DNA from: 66-474 sp040388785
GTDB lineage: Bacteria; Pseudomonadota; Gammaproteobacteria; Xanthomonadales; Rhodanobacteraceae
Length of the DNA stretch: 64,000 nt
Assembly (NCBI GenBank): GCA_040388785.1
Contig: JAZKBD010000035.1
Span: 1-64,000 of the forward strand
Reading direction: 5' to 3'
The position numbers and the translations under genes are program-made. The notes below the pieces were generated by a model. It searched no databases. It saw only the letters and a list, made by a program, of their open reading frames with translations, and was not told the DNA's origin. Positions 44,118 to 53,678 of this stretch are shown in pieces (position 1 is the stretch's first letter; every line of letters starts with the position of its first letter).

Positions 44118-46982
44118 ATGGACACCATCCGCATCCGCGGTGCCCGCACCCACAACCTCAAGAACATCGACCTCGACCTGCCGCGCGACCAGTTGATCGT
44201 GATCACCGGCCTGTCGGGCTCGGGCAAGTCCTCGCTCGCCTTCGACACGCTGTACGCCGAAGGCCAGCGCCGCTACGTCGAATCGCTGTCGTCGTACGCG
44301 CGGCAGTTCCTGTCGATGATGGAAAAGCCCGACGTCGACCACATCGAAGGCCTGTCGCCGGCGATTTCGATCGAGCAGAAGTCGACCTCGCACAATCCGC
44401 GTTCGACGGTCGGCACCATCACCGAAATCCATGATTATCTGCGCCTTTTGTATGCGCGCGTCGGCACGCCGCGCTGCCCGAACCACGGCACGCCGCTGGC
44501 CGCGCAAACGGTCAGCCAGATGGTCGATCAGACGCTGGCGCTGCCGGAAGACAAGCGCTACATGCTGCTGGCGCCGGTGATCCGCGAGCGCAAGGGCGAG
44601 CACGTGCAGGTGTTCGAGCAGTTGCGCGCGCAGGGTTTCGTGCGGGCGCGCGTCGATGGCACGGTGTACGACCTCGATGCCGTGCCCGCACTTGGCCTTC
44701 GCATCAAGCACACCATCGAAGTGGTGATCGACCGCTTCCGCCCGCGCGACGACTTGAAGCAGCGCCTCGCCGAATCGTTCGAGACTGCATTGCGGCTCGG
44801 CGAAGGTCTGGCGATCCTGGTCGACCTGGATGACGACAAGGCGCCGGAGCAACTGTTTTCGTCGCGCTATTCCTGTCCGCAGTGCGACTACTCGCTGCCG
44901 GAACTGGAACCGCGGCTGTTCTCGTTCAACTCGCCGGTCGGCGCGTGTCCGAAATGCGACGGATTGGGCGTCACCCAGTTTTTCGATCCAGCGCGCGTGG
45001 TCGCGCACCCCGAGCGCAGCTTCGGCGAAGGCGCGGTGCGCGGCTGGGATCGGCGCAATCCGCATTTCTTCCAGATGATCCGCTCGCTGGCGAAGCACTA
45101 CAGGTTCGACGTCGAGACACCGTGGCAGGAGCTGCCGAAAAAAACGCGCGATGCGATCCTGTTCGGTTCCGGCGAAGAAAAAATCGAGTTCCGCTATCTG
45201 GGCCACGGCAATGGTTCCGGGTTCGCGCGCAAGCACAGCTTCGAAGGCGTGGTGCCGAACCTGGAGCGCCGCTGGAAGGAAACCGAATCCAACATGGTGC
45301 GCGAGGAACTGGCACGCTTCATCAGCGAGCGGCCGTGCCCCGAATGCCACGGCGAGCGGTTGAACGTTTCCGCGCGCAACGTGTTCGTGGCCGAGAAGAA
45401 CCTGCCGTCGTTGTCGGCGCTGGCGATCAGCGACGCGCGCACGTTCGTGGATGGCCTGCAACTGGCAGGTTGGCGCGGCGAGATCGCCGACCGCATCGTC
45501 AAGGAAATCCGCGAGCGCCTGCGGTTCCTGATCGACGTCGGTCTGGATTACCTCACGCTCGACCGCAAGGCCGATTCATTGTCGGGCGGGGAGGCGCAGC
45601 GCATCCGCCTGGCTTCGCAGATCGGCGCGGGCCTGGTCGGCGTAATGTACGTGCTGGACGAACCCTCGATCGGACTGCACCAGCGCGACAACGAGCGCCT
45701 GCTCGGCACGTTGACGCGCCTGCGCGACCTCGGCAATACCGTGATCGTGGTCGAACACGACGAGGACGCGATCCGCCACGCCGACCGTATCGTGGACATC
45801 GGCCCCGGCGCCGGCGTGCACGGGGGCGAAGTGATCGCGCAAGGCTCGCTCGACGACATCCTGAAGGCGCCGCGTTCGCTGACCGGCCAATATCTTTCCG
45901 GCAAGCGTTCCATCGACGTGCCGCAATTGCGTCGCCAGCCCGATCCCAAGCGCGTGCTGAAACTGAAGGGCGCGCACGGCAACAACCTGCAGCACGTCGA
46001 TCTGGAAATTCCGGCTGGGCTGTTCACCTGCATCACCGGCGTGTCGGGGTCAGGAAAATCCACGCTGGTCAACGACACGCTGTTCCGGATCGCCGCGGTG
46101 GAGTTGAACGGCGCCTCGGCGCAACCCGCGCCCTACGAATCGATCGAGAAACTCGACCTGTTCGACAAGGTGCTGGACATCGACCAGTCGCCGATCGGCC
46201 GCACGCCGCGTTCCAACCCGGCCACGTACACCGGCTTGTTCACGCCGCTGCGCGAGTTGTTCGCGCAGGTGCCCGAGTCACGCGCGCGCGGCTACCAGGC
46301 CGGGCGCTTCAGCTTCAACGTCAAGGGCGGCCGCTGCGAAGCCTGCGAAGGCGACGGGCTGATCAAGGTCGAGATGCACTTCCTGCCGGACATGTACGTG
46401 CCTTGCGACGTCTGCCACGGCAAGCGCTACAACCGCGAGACGCTGGAGATCCACTACAAGGGCTACACCATCGCCGACGTGCTGGACATGACGGTCGAGC
46501 AGGCCAGCGAAGTGTTCGCGCCGGTGCCGCAGATTGCGCGCAAGCTGGAAACGCTGATGGACGTGGGCCTCGGCTACATCAAGCTGGGCCAGAGTGCGAC
46601 CACGCTGTCGGGCGGCGAGGCGCAGCGCGTGAAACTGTCGAAGGAACTGTCGCGCCGCGACACCGGCAACACGCTGTACATCCTCGACGAGCCCACGACC
46701 GGGCTGCACTTCCACGACATCGAACAACTGCTGCGCGTGCTGCATCGCCTCGTCGATGGCGGCAGCACGGTGGTGGTGATCGAACACAACCTGGACGTGA
46801 TCAAGACCGCCGACTGGATCATCGACCTCGGCCCTGAAGGCGGCGCAGGCGGCGGGCGCATCCTCGCAACCGGCATGCCCGAAGACATCGCCGCGACGCC
46901 GAATTCGTACACCGGGCAGTTCCTTGCGCCGGTATTGAACGGCGTCGCCGCAAAAATGCAACGCAAGAAGAAGCGCGCATGA
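44118..46982 (+). CDS. uvrA: Excinuclease ABC subunit A
   Basis: This 954-residue ATPase scans DNA for damage and hands it to UvrB. Two ABC modules are present, each with a Walker A motif (GLSGSGKSSLAFDT near 30-43 and GVSGSGKSTLVND near 640) and an LSGGEAQR signature. Zinc-finger cysteines appear in CPQCDYSLPELE, CPKCDG and CEACEGDG. The start at ATG 44118 (MDTIRIRG) gives the usual length. TATAGT at 44087-44092 is a plausible -10 box. Its stop overlaps the thioesterase start by 4 bp. Confidence 0.97.
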   Translation: MDTIRIRGARTHNLKNIDLDLPRDQLIVITGLSGSGKSSLAFDTLYAEGQRRYVESLSSYARQFLSMMEKPDVDHIEGLSPAISIEQKSTSHNPRSTVGTITEIHDYLRLLYARVGTPRCPNHGTPLAAQTVSQMVDQTLALPEDKRYMLLAPVIRERKGEHVQVFEQLRAQGFVRARVDGTVYDLDAVPALGLRIKHTIEVVIDRFRPRDDLKQRLAESFETALRLGEGLAILVDLDDDKAPEQLFSSRYSCPQCDYSLPELEPRLFSFNSPVGACPKCDGLGVTQFFDPARVVAHPERSFGEGAVRGWDRRNPHFFQMIRSLAKHYRFDVETPWQELPKKTRDAILFGSGEEKIEFRYLGHGNGSGFARKHSFEGVVPNLERRWKETESNMVREELARFISERPCPECHGERLNVSARNVFVAEKNLPSLSALAISDARTFVDGLQLAGWRGEIADRIVKEIRERLRFLIDVGLDYLTLDRKADSLSGGEAQRIRLASQIGAGLVGVMYVLDEPSIGLHQRDNERLLGTLTRLRDLGNTVIVVEHDEDAIRHADRIVDIGPGAGVHGGEVIAQGSLDDILKAPRSLTGQYLSGKRSIDVPQLRRQPDPKRVLKLKGAHGNNLQHVDLEIPAGLFTCITGVSGSGKSTLVNDTLFRIAAVELNGASAQPAPYESIEKLDLFDKVLDIDQSPIGRTPRSNPATYTGLFTPLRELFAQVPESRARGYQAGRFSFNVKGGRCEACEGDGLIKVEMHFLPDMYVPCDVCHGKRYNRETLEIHYKGYTIADVLDMTVEQASEVFAPVPQIARKLETLMDVGLGYIKLGQSATTLSGGEAQRVKLSKELSRRDTGNTLYILDEPTTGLHFHDIEQLLRVLHRLVDGGSTVVVIEHNLDVIKTADWIIDLGPEGGAGGGRILATGMPEDIAATPNSYTGQFLAPVLNGVAAKMQRKKKRA

Positions 46983-47497
46983 CCGACAACAAGAAATCAT
47001 CCAGGCAACGCGCGCCACGCAGACGCACGAAGGCGAACGCGGTTGCGGAATCCGCGTCGTCATCCGCAAAGCCCGCAAGTTCGCCGGAACAAACTTCGGT
47101 CTCGCGCGTGCTGACAACCATTCCGCTGCACGTCCGCTGGCGCGATCTCGACGCGTTCAATCACGTCAACAACTCGTCGTACCTGACCTTCCTCGAAGAG
47201 TCGCGCCTGCAATGGCTGCGGAACGTGCCGGGCGACTGGTTCAGCGAACACGCGATGCCGGTGATGGCCGCGGTGGAACTGCACTATCGCAAGCCCATCG
47301 AATGGCCCGCCGAAATCGATGTGCTGCTTTCCTGCGAACGGCTCGGCAATTCTTCGATGACCATCGGCAACCGCATCGTCGATCGCAGTGATCACACCTG
47401 CGTGTACGCCGACGGCAACGTGGTGATGGTGTGGGTCGATCCCGCGACCGGCGCGTCGGTGCCGTTGCCCGACGCCATCCGCGCGGCCTGTACTTGA
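46979..47497 (+). CDS. Acyl-CoA thioesterase, 4-hydroxybenzoyl-CoA type
   Basis: A 172-residue protein. After a basic, low-complexity N-terminus of about 45 residues comes a hotdog-fold domain with WRDLDAFNHVNNSSYLTFLEE, the catalytic Asp and His-Val-Asn-Asn of the YbgC/FadM family. It hydrolyses acyl-CoA thioesters of unknown chain length. It is translationally coupled to uvrA (ATGA). Confidence 0.87.
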   Translation: MTDNKKSSRQRAPRRRTKANAVAESASSSAKPASSPEQTSVSRVLTTIPLHVRWRDLDAFNHVNNSSYLTFLEESRLQWLRNVPGDWFSEHAMPVMAAVELHYRKPIEWPAEIDVLLSCERLGNSSMTIGNRIVDRSDHTCVYADGNVVMVWVDPATGASVPLPDAIRAACT

Positions 47498-47623
47498 TCT
47501 TGCGATCGTCCATGATCGCCGCATCAAGGAATCCCTCGCAAATACTGACAACTCGAAACAATAGACGTCAGAACGGCCATCCATGGCCTGACTTCTCACG
47601 AAAGCTTGCTTCGATCCACTCTG

Positions 47624-48316
47624 CTATTTTGCGGCGCCTTGTTCCTTGAGCGTCATCGCCACCTTGTCGCGCAGGTACACCGGCAACGCTTGTTCGGGCG
47701 GCACGCCCTTGCCGGCCGCGAACAGCGGCGCAGCCAGACGCGCGGCATCGCGCGCTTGCGGATAACGATCGCCGTCCGTCCAGCGCGGCGGTGACGGCAG
47801 ACGTTCGCGGATCGCATCGCCGTACGCACTCCAGCCGGTGCCGAGCACGTTCCATGCTTCGGCTTGCGGCAGGATCAGTCCGGATGCGGGCAGCACGTGT
47901 TCCAAGCCCAGCGGCTCAACCAAGCCATCGGAGCCGAACCGGAACGTGCCCGCGTAGATTTCCTCGCGACGTGCATCGATCGCGGCAATGATGGCGGCAC
48001 CATTCTTCGGCGCCTGCATCGCCAAGGCCGCGAGCGACGAAACCGGCACCACCGGGATCTCCAGCGCCAGCGCCAATCCTTGTGCGACGGAAATCGCCAG
48101 GCGCACGCCGGTGAACGCGCCCGGTCCTTGCCCGACCGCAATCGCGTCGAGTTGTTTGCGCGAGATGCCGGCTTCGGCCAGCAACGATTCCGCCATGGGC
48201 AGGACGAGTTCGGCGTGACGGCGCGGCGCCAATTCGCTGCGGTCGATCAACGTGTCGCCGCACAGCAGTGCGACGGAACAGGCTTCGGTGACGGTTTCGA
48301 TGGCGAGCAGGTTCAT
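47624..48316 (-). CDS. tsaB: tRNA threonylcarbamoyladenosine biosynthesis protein
   Basis: A 230-residue ASKHA-fold protein (MNLLAIETVTEACSVALL, then GQGPGAFTGVRLAISVAQG) that partners TsaD and TsaE in t6A synthesis. Its ATG overlaps the dinG stop (ATGA), so it is translated from the dinG mRNA. A GACAAT hexamer 6 nt upstream lies inside dinG and is a doubtful promoter. Confidence 0.95.
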   Translation of the reverse strand: MNLLAIETVTEACSVALLCGDTLIDRSELAPRRHAELVLPMAESLLAEAGISRKQLDAIAVGQGPGAFTGVRLAISVAQGLALALEIPVVPVSSLAALAMQAPKNGAAIIAAIDARREEIYAGTFRFGSDGLVEPLGLEHVLPASGLILPQAEAWNVLGTGWSAYGDAIRERLPSPPRWTDGDRYPQARDAARLAAPLFAAGKGVPPEQALPVYLRDKVAMTLKEQGAAK

Positions 48317-50256
48317 GCCGGCATTGTCGCATCCGTCACCGCGAAAAATCGCCGCACGTCGCCCAGTTCGCGCGTGCGCGGCATCGGCGGCAGGCTGGCG
48401 AGGAACAATTTGCCGTAGGCCTTGGTGCCGATGCGCGGGTCGCACAGCACCAGTACGCCGCGATCGTGCACGTCGCGGATCAGGCGTCCCGCGCCCTGCT
48501 TCAATGCAATCGCCGCGGCCGGAATCTGCCAGTCGCGGAACGGATTGCCGCCCGCGCGCCGGACGGCATCGAGGCGCGCCTGCAACACCGGATCGTCGGG
48601 CGATGCGAACGGCAGCTTGTCGATGACGACGACGCTCAATGCTTCGCCCGCAACGTCCACGCCTTCCCAGAAACTCGCCGCGCCAAGCAACACACCGTTG
48701 CCGGAATCGCGGAAATCGGACAGCAACTGGTGACGCGGCGCCGTACCCTGCACGAACAGGGGCCACGGTCCATCCAGCAACAGGTCGGCCGCAAGCCGCA
48801 GCGCACGATGCGAAGTGAACAGCAGGAACGCGCGGCCCTTCGATGCTTCCAGCACCGGCCGCACAGTTTCGACGACGCGTTGCGTGTAGTCGGGCGCCGC
48901 CGGCTCCGGCAACCCTTGCGGCAACCAGCACAACGCCTGGTGCGCGTAGTCGAACGGACTGCCGAGATCCAGCGTCACCGGATCGGCCAATCCCATCTGC
49001 CGCGTGAAATGCTCGAACTGGCCCGCGACCGCCAGCGTGGCCGAGGTGTGGATCCAGGCCGCGTCGGTGGCATTGCGCAGCGTCTGCAACTGCGGCGCGA
49101 GGTCGAGCGGCGTCGCGCTCAGCTCGAAACCGTGGTCGGACAATTCGTACCAGCGCACCTCGTCCTCGCCGTCGCGGCCGGCGATGCGCTGCAGGCGCTG
49201 GTCCAGCACCACGCAGCGTGCGTGCACGCTGGCCAGGCCCTTGGATCGCTCGGCCTGGCCCATCAATATGCTGGCCAGATCGGCCAGGGCGTCGCCCAGA
49301 TTCTCCAGCGCCTCGGCCGCACCGGCATCGGCTTCCAGTTGCGCGAACGCGCCGCGCTTCGGCAATGTGTCGAACGCGAGCCGCGCCTTGCGCAGCGCAT
49401 TGTTCACGTGGTCCAGCGCCGGTTGCAGCAACGCCAGTGCGCCCGGCTGACCGGCGCATTCCGCCAATGCGTCGGCCGCGAGTTCCTTCACCTGCCGCGC
49501 ACTGATGCCAACGGAAAAATATTGCCCGGCGAGCTCCGGCAACTGGTGCGCCTCGTCGAGCACGTACGCGTCAGCCTCGGGCAGGATCGCGCCGAAGCCA
49601 TCGCGCTTCAGCGCGAGGTCCGACAGCAACAGGTGATGATTCACGACCGTGAGATCGGCATCCTGTGCGCGCCGCCGCGCCTTGAACACGAAGCAGTCGT
49701 CGTAGAGCGGGCATTCGGTGCCGAGGCAATTCTCGGTGGTCGAGGTGACGCGCGGCCACAGCGGCGAACCTTCGGGTACCTCGATCAGTTCCGCGCGATC
49801 GCCCGTGCGCGTGCGTGCGCCCCACGCGCGCACCTTTTGCAAATCGTCCACCTGCGTGCGCGACTTGAACTGGCCCGATTCGACCGTTTGCTGCAGGCGA
49901 TAGCGGCACAGGTAATTGGCGCGGCCTTTCAGCAACGCCACGTCGGCCTTGGCGCCGAGGATCGACGTCACCCGCGGCAGGTCGCGATGGAACAACTGGT
50001 CCTGCAGGTTGCGGGTGCCGGTCGAAACGATCACACGTTTGCCCGAGAGCAACGCAGGCACCAGATACGCGAAGGTCTTGCCGGTGCCGGTGCCAGCCTC
50101 GACCACCAATGCATCGTGGCTTTCGATTGCGTCGGCCACCGCATCGGCCATCCGCTGCTGCGTCTCGCGCGGCGCGAAATTCGGCACCTCGCGCGCGAAC
50201 GGCCCGTCCGTGCCGAGCAGCGCGGAGGCAGCCGGATCATCGAGCGCTGTCATCAT
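48313..50256 (-). CDS. dinG: DinG/YoaA-type iron-sulfur DNA helicase
   Basis: This 647-residue superfamily 2 helicase has Walker A EAGTGTGKTFAY near 53-64 and an LDEAHQ motif near 235. Four cysteines for a 4Fe-4S cluster are present (YLCRY, then ENCLGTECPLYDDC), with conserved helicase motifs to QGAGRLIRD near the end. It unwinds forked or R-loop structures in DNA repair. Length and sequence fit the YoaA branch as well as DinG. The ATG is preceded by GATACT at exactly 6 nt, another possible leaderless start. It is translationally coupled to tsaB downstream. Confidence 0.93.
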   Translation of the reverse strand: MMTALDDPAASALLGTDGPFAREVPNFAPRETQQRMADAVADAIESHDALVVEAGTGTGKTFAYLVPALLSGKRVIVSTGTRNLQDQLFHRDLPRVTSILGAKADVALLKGRANYLCRYRLQQTVESGQFKSRTQVDDLQKVRAWGARTRTGDRAELIEVPEGSPLWPRVTSTTENCLGTECPLYDDCFVFKARRRAQDADLTVVNHHLLLSDLALKRDGFGAILPEADAYVLDEAHQLPELAGQYFSVGISARQVKELAADALAECAGQPGALALLQPALDHVNNALRKARLAFDTLPKRGAFAQLEADAGAAEALENLGDALADLASILMGQAERSKGLASVHARCVVLDQRLQRIAGRDGEDEVRWYELSDHGFELSATPLDLAPQLQTLRNATDAAWIHTSATLAVAGQFEHFTRQMGLADPVTLDLGSPFDYAHQALCWLPQGLPEPAAPDYTQRVVETVRPVLEASKGRAFLLFTSHRALRLAADLLLDGPWPLFVQGTAPRHQLLSDFRDSGNGVLLGAASFWEGVDVAGEALSVVVIDKLPFASPDDPVLQARLDAVRRAGGNPFRDWQIPAAAIALKQGAGRLIRDVHDRGVLVLCDPRIGTKAYGKLFLASLPPMPRTRELGDVRRFFAVTDATMPA

Positions 50257-50465
50257 TGCGCCAGTATCGCCGAGCACGGCGATCGGCGAAACGCCGACGT
50301 GTCCGATGCTGACACCGTCACTCCGACGGTGCGCAAGGCTTCTGTGCTAGCCTCAAGCGATGGGGTACACAGAACGTCGCGCGGCTGAAATTGTGTGCCT
50401 CTGCGGCTGGCATGGCGACACGCCCGCCACCACGCTTGGCCCATTTCCACACGGGAACGCACCGC

Positions 50466-50930
50466 ATGGACAACCTTGAACGCCAGCAGGTCATCGACGG
50501 AGAACAGCTGCGCCTGCTCCGGATCGGCTACTTCACGATGGGAGGCGTGGCCGTCTTCACCGGCCTGTTCGGGCTGTTCTATGCGCTGATGGGTTTCATG
50601 GTCGTGCATCTGCCGATGCAGCCGCAGCAACCGGGTCAGCCGCCACCGCAAGTCATCGCTTGGTTCTTTGCCGCGTTCGGGCTCGCCTTCATGCTGGCGG
50701 CCGGCGTATACGCGCTGCTCGCCTTCCTCAGCGCCCGAGCGCTGCGCCGCCGCCGCGCACGCGCGCTGTGCCTCGTCACCGCTGCCGTGTCGTGCCTGTA
50801 CGTCCCGTTCGGCACGCTGCTTGGCGTGTTCACGTTCATCGCGCTGGGGCGGCGCTCGGTGATCGATCTGTTCAACGCCTCCACCGCGCTCGCGGCGCAG
50901 CGCGCCGGCTCAACCACCCTTGACGCCTGA
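50466..50930 (+). CDS. Small inner-membrane protein, family not recognised
   Basis: A 154-residue hydrophobic protein with an acidic N-terminus (MDNLERQQVIDGEQLRLLRIGY), about four membrane segments (roughly 22-50, 65-92, 103-125) and a Pro/Gln-rich loop. Its N-terminus resembles small proteins of unknown function common in xanthomonads. No function can be assigned. It is convergent with queD. Confidence 0.75.
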   Translation: MDNLERQQVIDGEQLRLLRIGYFTMGGVAVFTGLFGLFYALMGFMVVHLPMQPQQPGQPPPQVIAWFFAAFGLAFMLAAGVYALLAFLSARALRRRRARALCLVTAAVSCLYVPFGTLLGVFTFIALGRRSVIDLFNASTALAAQRAGSTTLDA

Positions 50931-50936
50931 CCTGCC

Positions 50937-51311
50937 TCAACCGGGACCGAAATACTCGCAACCTTCACCGTTCTGCGCGCGCTTGACCACCACGCGTTGC
51001 AGTTGCGGCAGGTCGCCGAGCTTTTCCCAGGTGAAGCGCGCGATGTTTTCCATGGTGGGAATGCCGAGGCCTTGCACGTCGTTGAGCAGGCGATGATCCA
51101 GCGCGTCGCGTGCAACTTCGATGCGGCGTTCCAGGTCGCCCATGTCGACGACCCAGCCGCGTTCGGTGAGCGGCCCGCGCAGCCACACTTCCACCTGGTA
51201 CGAATGGCCGTGCATGCGCCGGTAGCGTGGATCGCCGTCGGGACCGGCGTCGAGCTGATGCGCCGCGTCGAAACGGAATTCCTTCCAGACGGTGAAAAGT
51301 TGTTCGCTCAT
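50937..51311 (-). CDS. queD: 6-carboxytetrahydropterin synthase-like protein
   Basis: A 124-residue protein of the PTPS/QueD fold. The zinc ligands H18, H34 and H36 (FDAAHQL, RRMHGHSY) are present. The usual catalytic Cys, four residues before the HGH motif in E. coli-type QueD (KCGRLHGH), is Tyr30 here. QueD should convert 7,8-dihydroneopterin triphosphate to carboxytetrahydropterin for queuosine synthesis. The gene overlaps the queE stop by 4 bp, which supports that role. Either another residue substitutes for the Cys or the enzyme has diverged. Confidence 0.85.
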   Translation of the reverse strand: MSEQLFTVWKEFRFDAAHQLDAGPDGDPRYRRMHGHSYQVEVWLRGPLTERGWVVDMGDLERRIEVARDALDHRLLNDVQGLGIPTMENIARFTWEKLGDLPQLQRVVVKRAQNGEGCEYFGPG

Positions 51312-51940
51312 GGGATGCCGAGGTATTTGTGGGTCTGCAGGCTGAGGCGCCAGTGCGGGTGCGCCTTGCAGTAGTCGACCGCCGCGCGGGTGTTTTCCGC
51401 GGCCTGCGGGCCATCCATCGGCTGCAGGAAAAAATGCGCTGCAGGAAATGTGGTGAAGCGCTCCGGCATGGCCGTGGACTGCGGATAAACCAGCTTCAGT
51501 TCGTTCGCGCGTTGCAGCTTCACCGGCGCGGTGCTCTTGGGGCTGAGCGTGATCCAGTCGAGTCCCTCCGGCGCTTCCAGGGTGCCGTTGGTTTCCACCG
51601 CGCATTCGAACCCGCGCGCGTGCATCGCGTCGAGCAAGGGCGCATCGAGTTGCAACAACGGCTCGCCGCCGGTGAACACGACGAAGCGGTTCCCGTTTCG
51701 ACCCTGCGGCCACAGGCTGGCGATCTTGTCGGCGACCGCCGCAGCATCCGGGTACTTGCCGCCGTTCTCGCCATCGGTGCCGACGAAATCGGTGTCGCAG
51801 AAGTTGCACACCGCGCTCGCGCGGTCGGCATCGCGCCCCGACCACAGGTTGCAACCGGCGAACCGGCAGAACACGGCCGGGCGCCCGGCGTGGAAGCCCT
51901 CGCCCTGCAGGGTGTAGAAGATTTCCTTGATCGCGTACAT
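51308..51940 (-). CDS. queE: 7-carboxy-7-deazaguanine synthase
   Basis: A 210-residue radical-SAM enzyme contracting carboxytetrahydropterin to carboxydeazaguanine. The cluster cysteines are C30, C45 and C48 in a CX14CX2C arrangement rather than CX3CX2C, a spacing known from Burkholderia-type QueE. TGGEPLLQ near 91 is the SAM-binding motif. It forms a coupled pair with queD. Confidence 0.95.
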   Translation of the reverse strand: MYAIKEIFYTLQGEGFHAGRPAVFCRFAGCNLWSGRDADRASAVCNFCDTDFVGTDGENGGKYPDAAAVADKIASLWPQGRNGNRFVVFTGGEPLLQLDAPLLDAMHARGFECAVETNGTLEAPEGLDWITLSPKSTAPVKLQRANELKLVYPQSTAMPERFTTFPAAHFFLQPMDGPQAAENTRAAVDYCKAHPHWRLSLQTHKYLGIP

Positions 51941-52079
51941 GCAAGCTGCCGGATTCCGAACCCGCTATTTTGCCAGCGCCGCGCCCGGCCGTCGCGTTAA
52001 GCTGTCCATCCCGCTTCCGCGACCGAAAAATGCCGCCGCCGCACCACAATGGCGGCGACGTCTTGCCCGAGGAACCGCC

Positions 52080-52521
52080 ATGGCCATCCACGAAGCATTC
52101 GCTTATCTCACCGTCGACGGCGCGGCCCAGGCCATCGACTTCTACACCCGCGCGTTCGGTGCGCAAGAGAAATTCCGCCTCGTCGAACCAGGCGGCCGCA
52201 TCGGCCACGCCGAACTCGACTTCGGCGGCACCGTCATCATGATTGCCGATGCCTTTCCCGAGTACGGCCTGCGCGATCCGAAGGCGCTGGGCGGCAGCCC
52301 GTTTTCGATCCACCTGCACGTGGACGACGCCGACGCGCTGGTGCGCCGCGCGGTGGCTGCCGGTGCAACGCTCGAGCGCGCGCGCCGACCAGTTCTATGG
52401 CGAACGCTCCGGCTCGGTGTTCGACCCGTTCGGCCACCGCTGGCTGATCGGACACGCAATCGAAGAAATGTCTCCGGACGAGATGCAGCGGCGCTACACG
52501 GCGATGATGCAGGGCCAATAA
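52080..52521 (+). pseudogene. VOC-family (glyoxalase-like) protein, frameshifted
   Basis: The first part MAIHEAFAYLTVDGAAQAIDFYTRAFGA up to GATLER is a typical YybH/PhnB-like VOC domain. After a frame change at the CG-rich run near 52376-52386 it continues ADQFYGERSGSVFDPFGHRW to the TAA. The repaired product of about 147 residues would be a normal VOC protein. The break sits in a CGCGCGCG run, a likely place for a sequence error. The substrate is unknown. Confidence 0.82.
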
Positions 52522-52549
52522 GCCATCGGCGCGTGGATAGAATCGCGCC

Positions 52550-53056
52550 ATGCAAATCCGCGCCGCAAAGCCCGAGGACGCCGAAGCCATCGCTGCGGCC
52601 GAAGCCGAAACGCAACGCACGCCGGGCCTGCTGGTCGGATATCCGGGCGAGATCCCGGTCGAGGCGTATCGCGCGAAAATCGCCAGGCTTGCGAGCGACG
52701 GCCGCTACGTCGTCGCCGAGGAAAACGGCGCGCCGGTCGGTCATGCTTTCCTCGAAGCGATGCCGATGCGGGCCAACACGCACGTCTTCACGCTGACCAT
52801 CGTGGTGCATCCGTGTCATGTCGAGCGCGGCATCGGCCGCGCGATGCTGGAGCACCTGCTGGAATGGGCGCAGCACGACCCGCGCGTCGGCAAGATCGAA
52901 CTGAACGTGCGCGCCGGCAACGAACGCGCGCGGCGGTTGTACCATCGTTGCGGATTCGCCGAGGAAGCGCGCTTCAGGCGGCGCGTCCGGCGGACCGACG
53001 GCGCCTACGAGGACGACATCGGCATGGCTTGGTTCCCCACGCGCGCCACGGAATGA
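52550..53056 (+). CDS. GNAT-family N-acetyltransferase
   Basis: A 168-residue acyltransferase with the GNAT fold. The segment ERGIGRAMLEHLLEWA (near 92-107) is the acetyl-CoA-binding motif A, and NERARRLYHRCGF is motif B. The acceptor is unknown; similar proteins modify small molecules or protein N-termini. TAGAAT (52538-52543) lies 6 nt before the ATG, so its mRNA is probably leaderless. Confidence 0.9.
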   Translation: MQIRAAKPEDAEAIAAAEAETQRTPGLLVGYPGEIPVEAYRAKIARLASDGRYVVAEENGAPVGHAFLEAMPMRANTHVFTLTIVVHPCHVERGIGRAMLEHLLEWAQHDPRVGKIELNVRAGNERARRLYHRCGFAEEARFRRRVRRTDGAYEDDIGMAWFPTRATE

Positions 53057-53130
53057 AGCGGCACCGAAATCGACCCGAAGGCACCACCACGCAGTTTGAT
53101 CAAACCCTCACGCCGCACGGGAGCAAGGCC

Positions 53131-53595
53131 ATGGTGAAGAACTTCGACCACGTCACCATCGTGACCCGGGACGTCGAGACCGCCAAACGGTTTTTTGGCC
53201 TGCTGGGATTCCGGGAAGACAAATCGGTCGTGATCTCGGGGCCGCAGTTTTCCGGCTACATGGGCGTACCCGGCATCGAGGCCGAGCACGTCACGCTGGT
53301 GCTGGATGGCGCCTCCGCCAGCGTGGAAGTGCAATTGCTGAATTACCGTCACCCGGCGCCGCTTCCCGATCCCGCCATTCGCAACTTCACCAAGCTGGGC
53401 TTCAACCACGTCTGTTTCGCGGTGGACGACATGGATCGCGAACTGGCCGCGCTGAAAGCCCACGGCATCAAGTTGCGCAACGAAGTGATGATTTTCCACG
53501 ATCGCAAGCTGGTGTTTCTCGAAGGACCCGAGGGTATTACCGTCGAGCTCGCCGAATGGAAGCTCCAGTCGACAGCACCCGGCGCGAATCCTTGA
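53131..53595 (+). CDS. VOC-family protein
   Basis: A 154-residue vicinal-oxygen-chelate fold protein with two beta-alpha-beta-beta-beta halves. The start NFDHVTIVTRDVETAKRFF carries a metal-binding His, LGFNHVCFAVDDMD a second, and GITVELAEW a Glu. It could be a dioxygenase, glyoxalase or epimerase relative, and the reaction cannot be named. GGGAGC precedes the ATG. It sits with other small genes on the plus strand without overlap. Confidence 0.87.
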   Translation: MVKNFDHVTIVTRDVETAKRFFGLLGFREDKSVVISGPQFSGYMGVPGIEAEHVTLVLDGASASVEVQLLNYRHPAPLPDPAIRNFTKLGFNHVCFAVDDMDRELAALKAHGIKLRNEVMIFHDRKLVFLEGPEGITVELAEWKLQSTAPGANP

Positions 53596-53678
53596 TGCGC
53601 CGCCCGGGTCCACTGGCAAGCCGCGTCGCACGGTGACAGACTGGCGGCACCGTTCGTGGCGAATGGGTGGAGAGGCAA

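Noticed and set aside
48317..48328. GACAAT 6 nt before tsaB as another leaderless promoter
   Set aside because: It lies inside the end of dinG, and the ATG overlaps the dinG stop, so translational coupling explains the start better.
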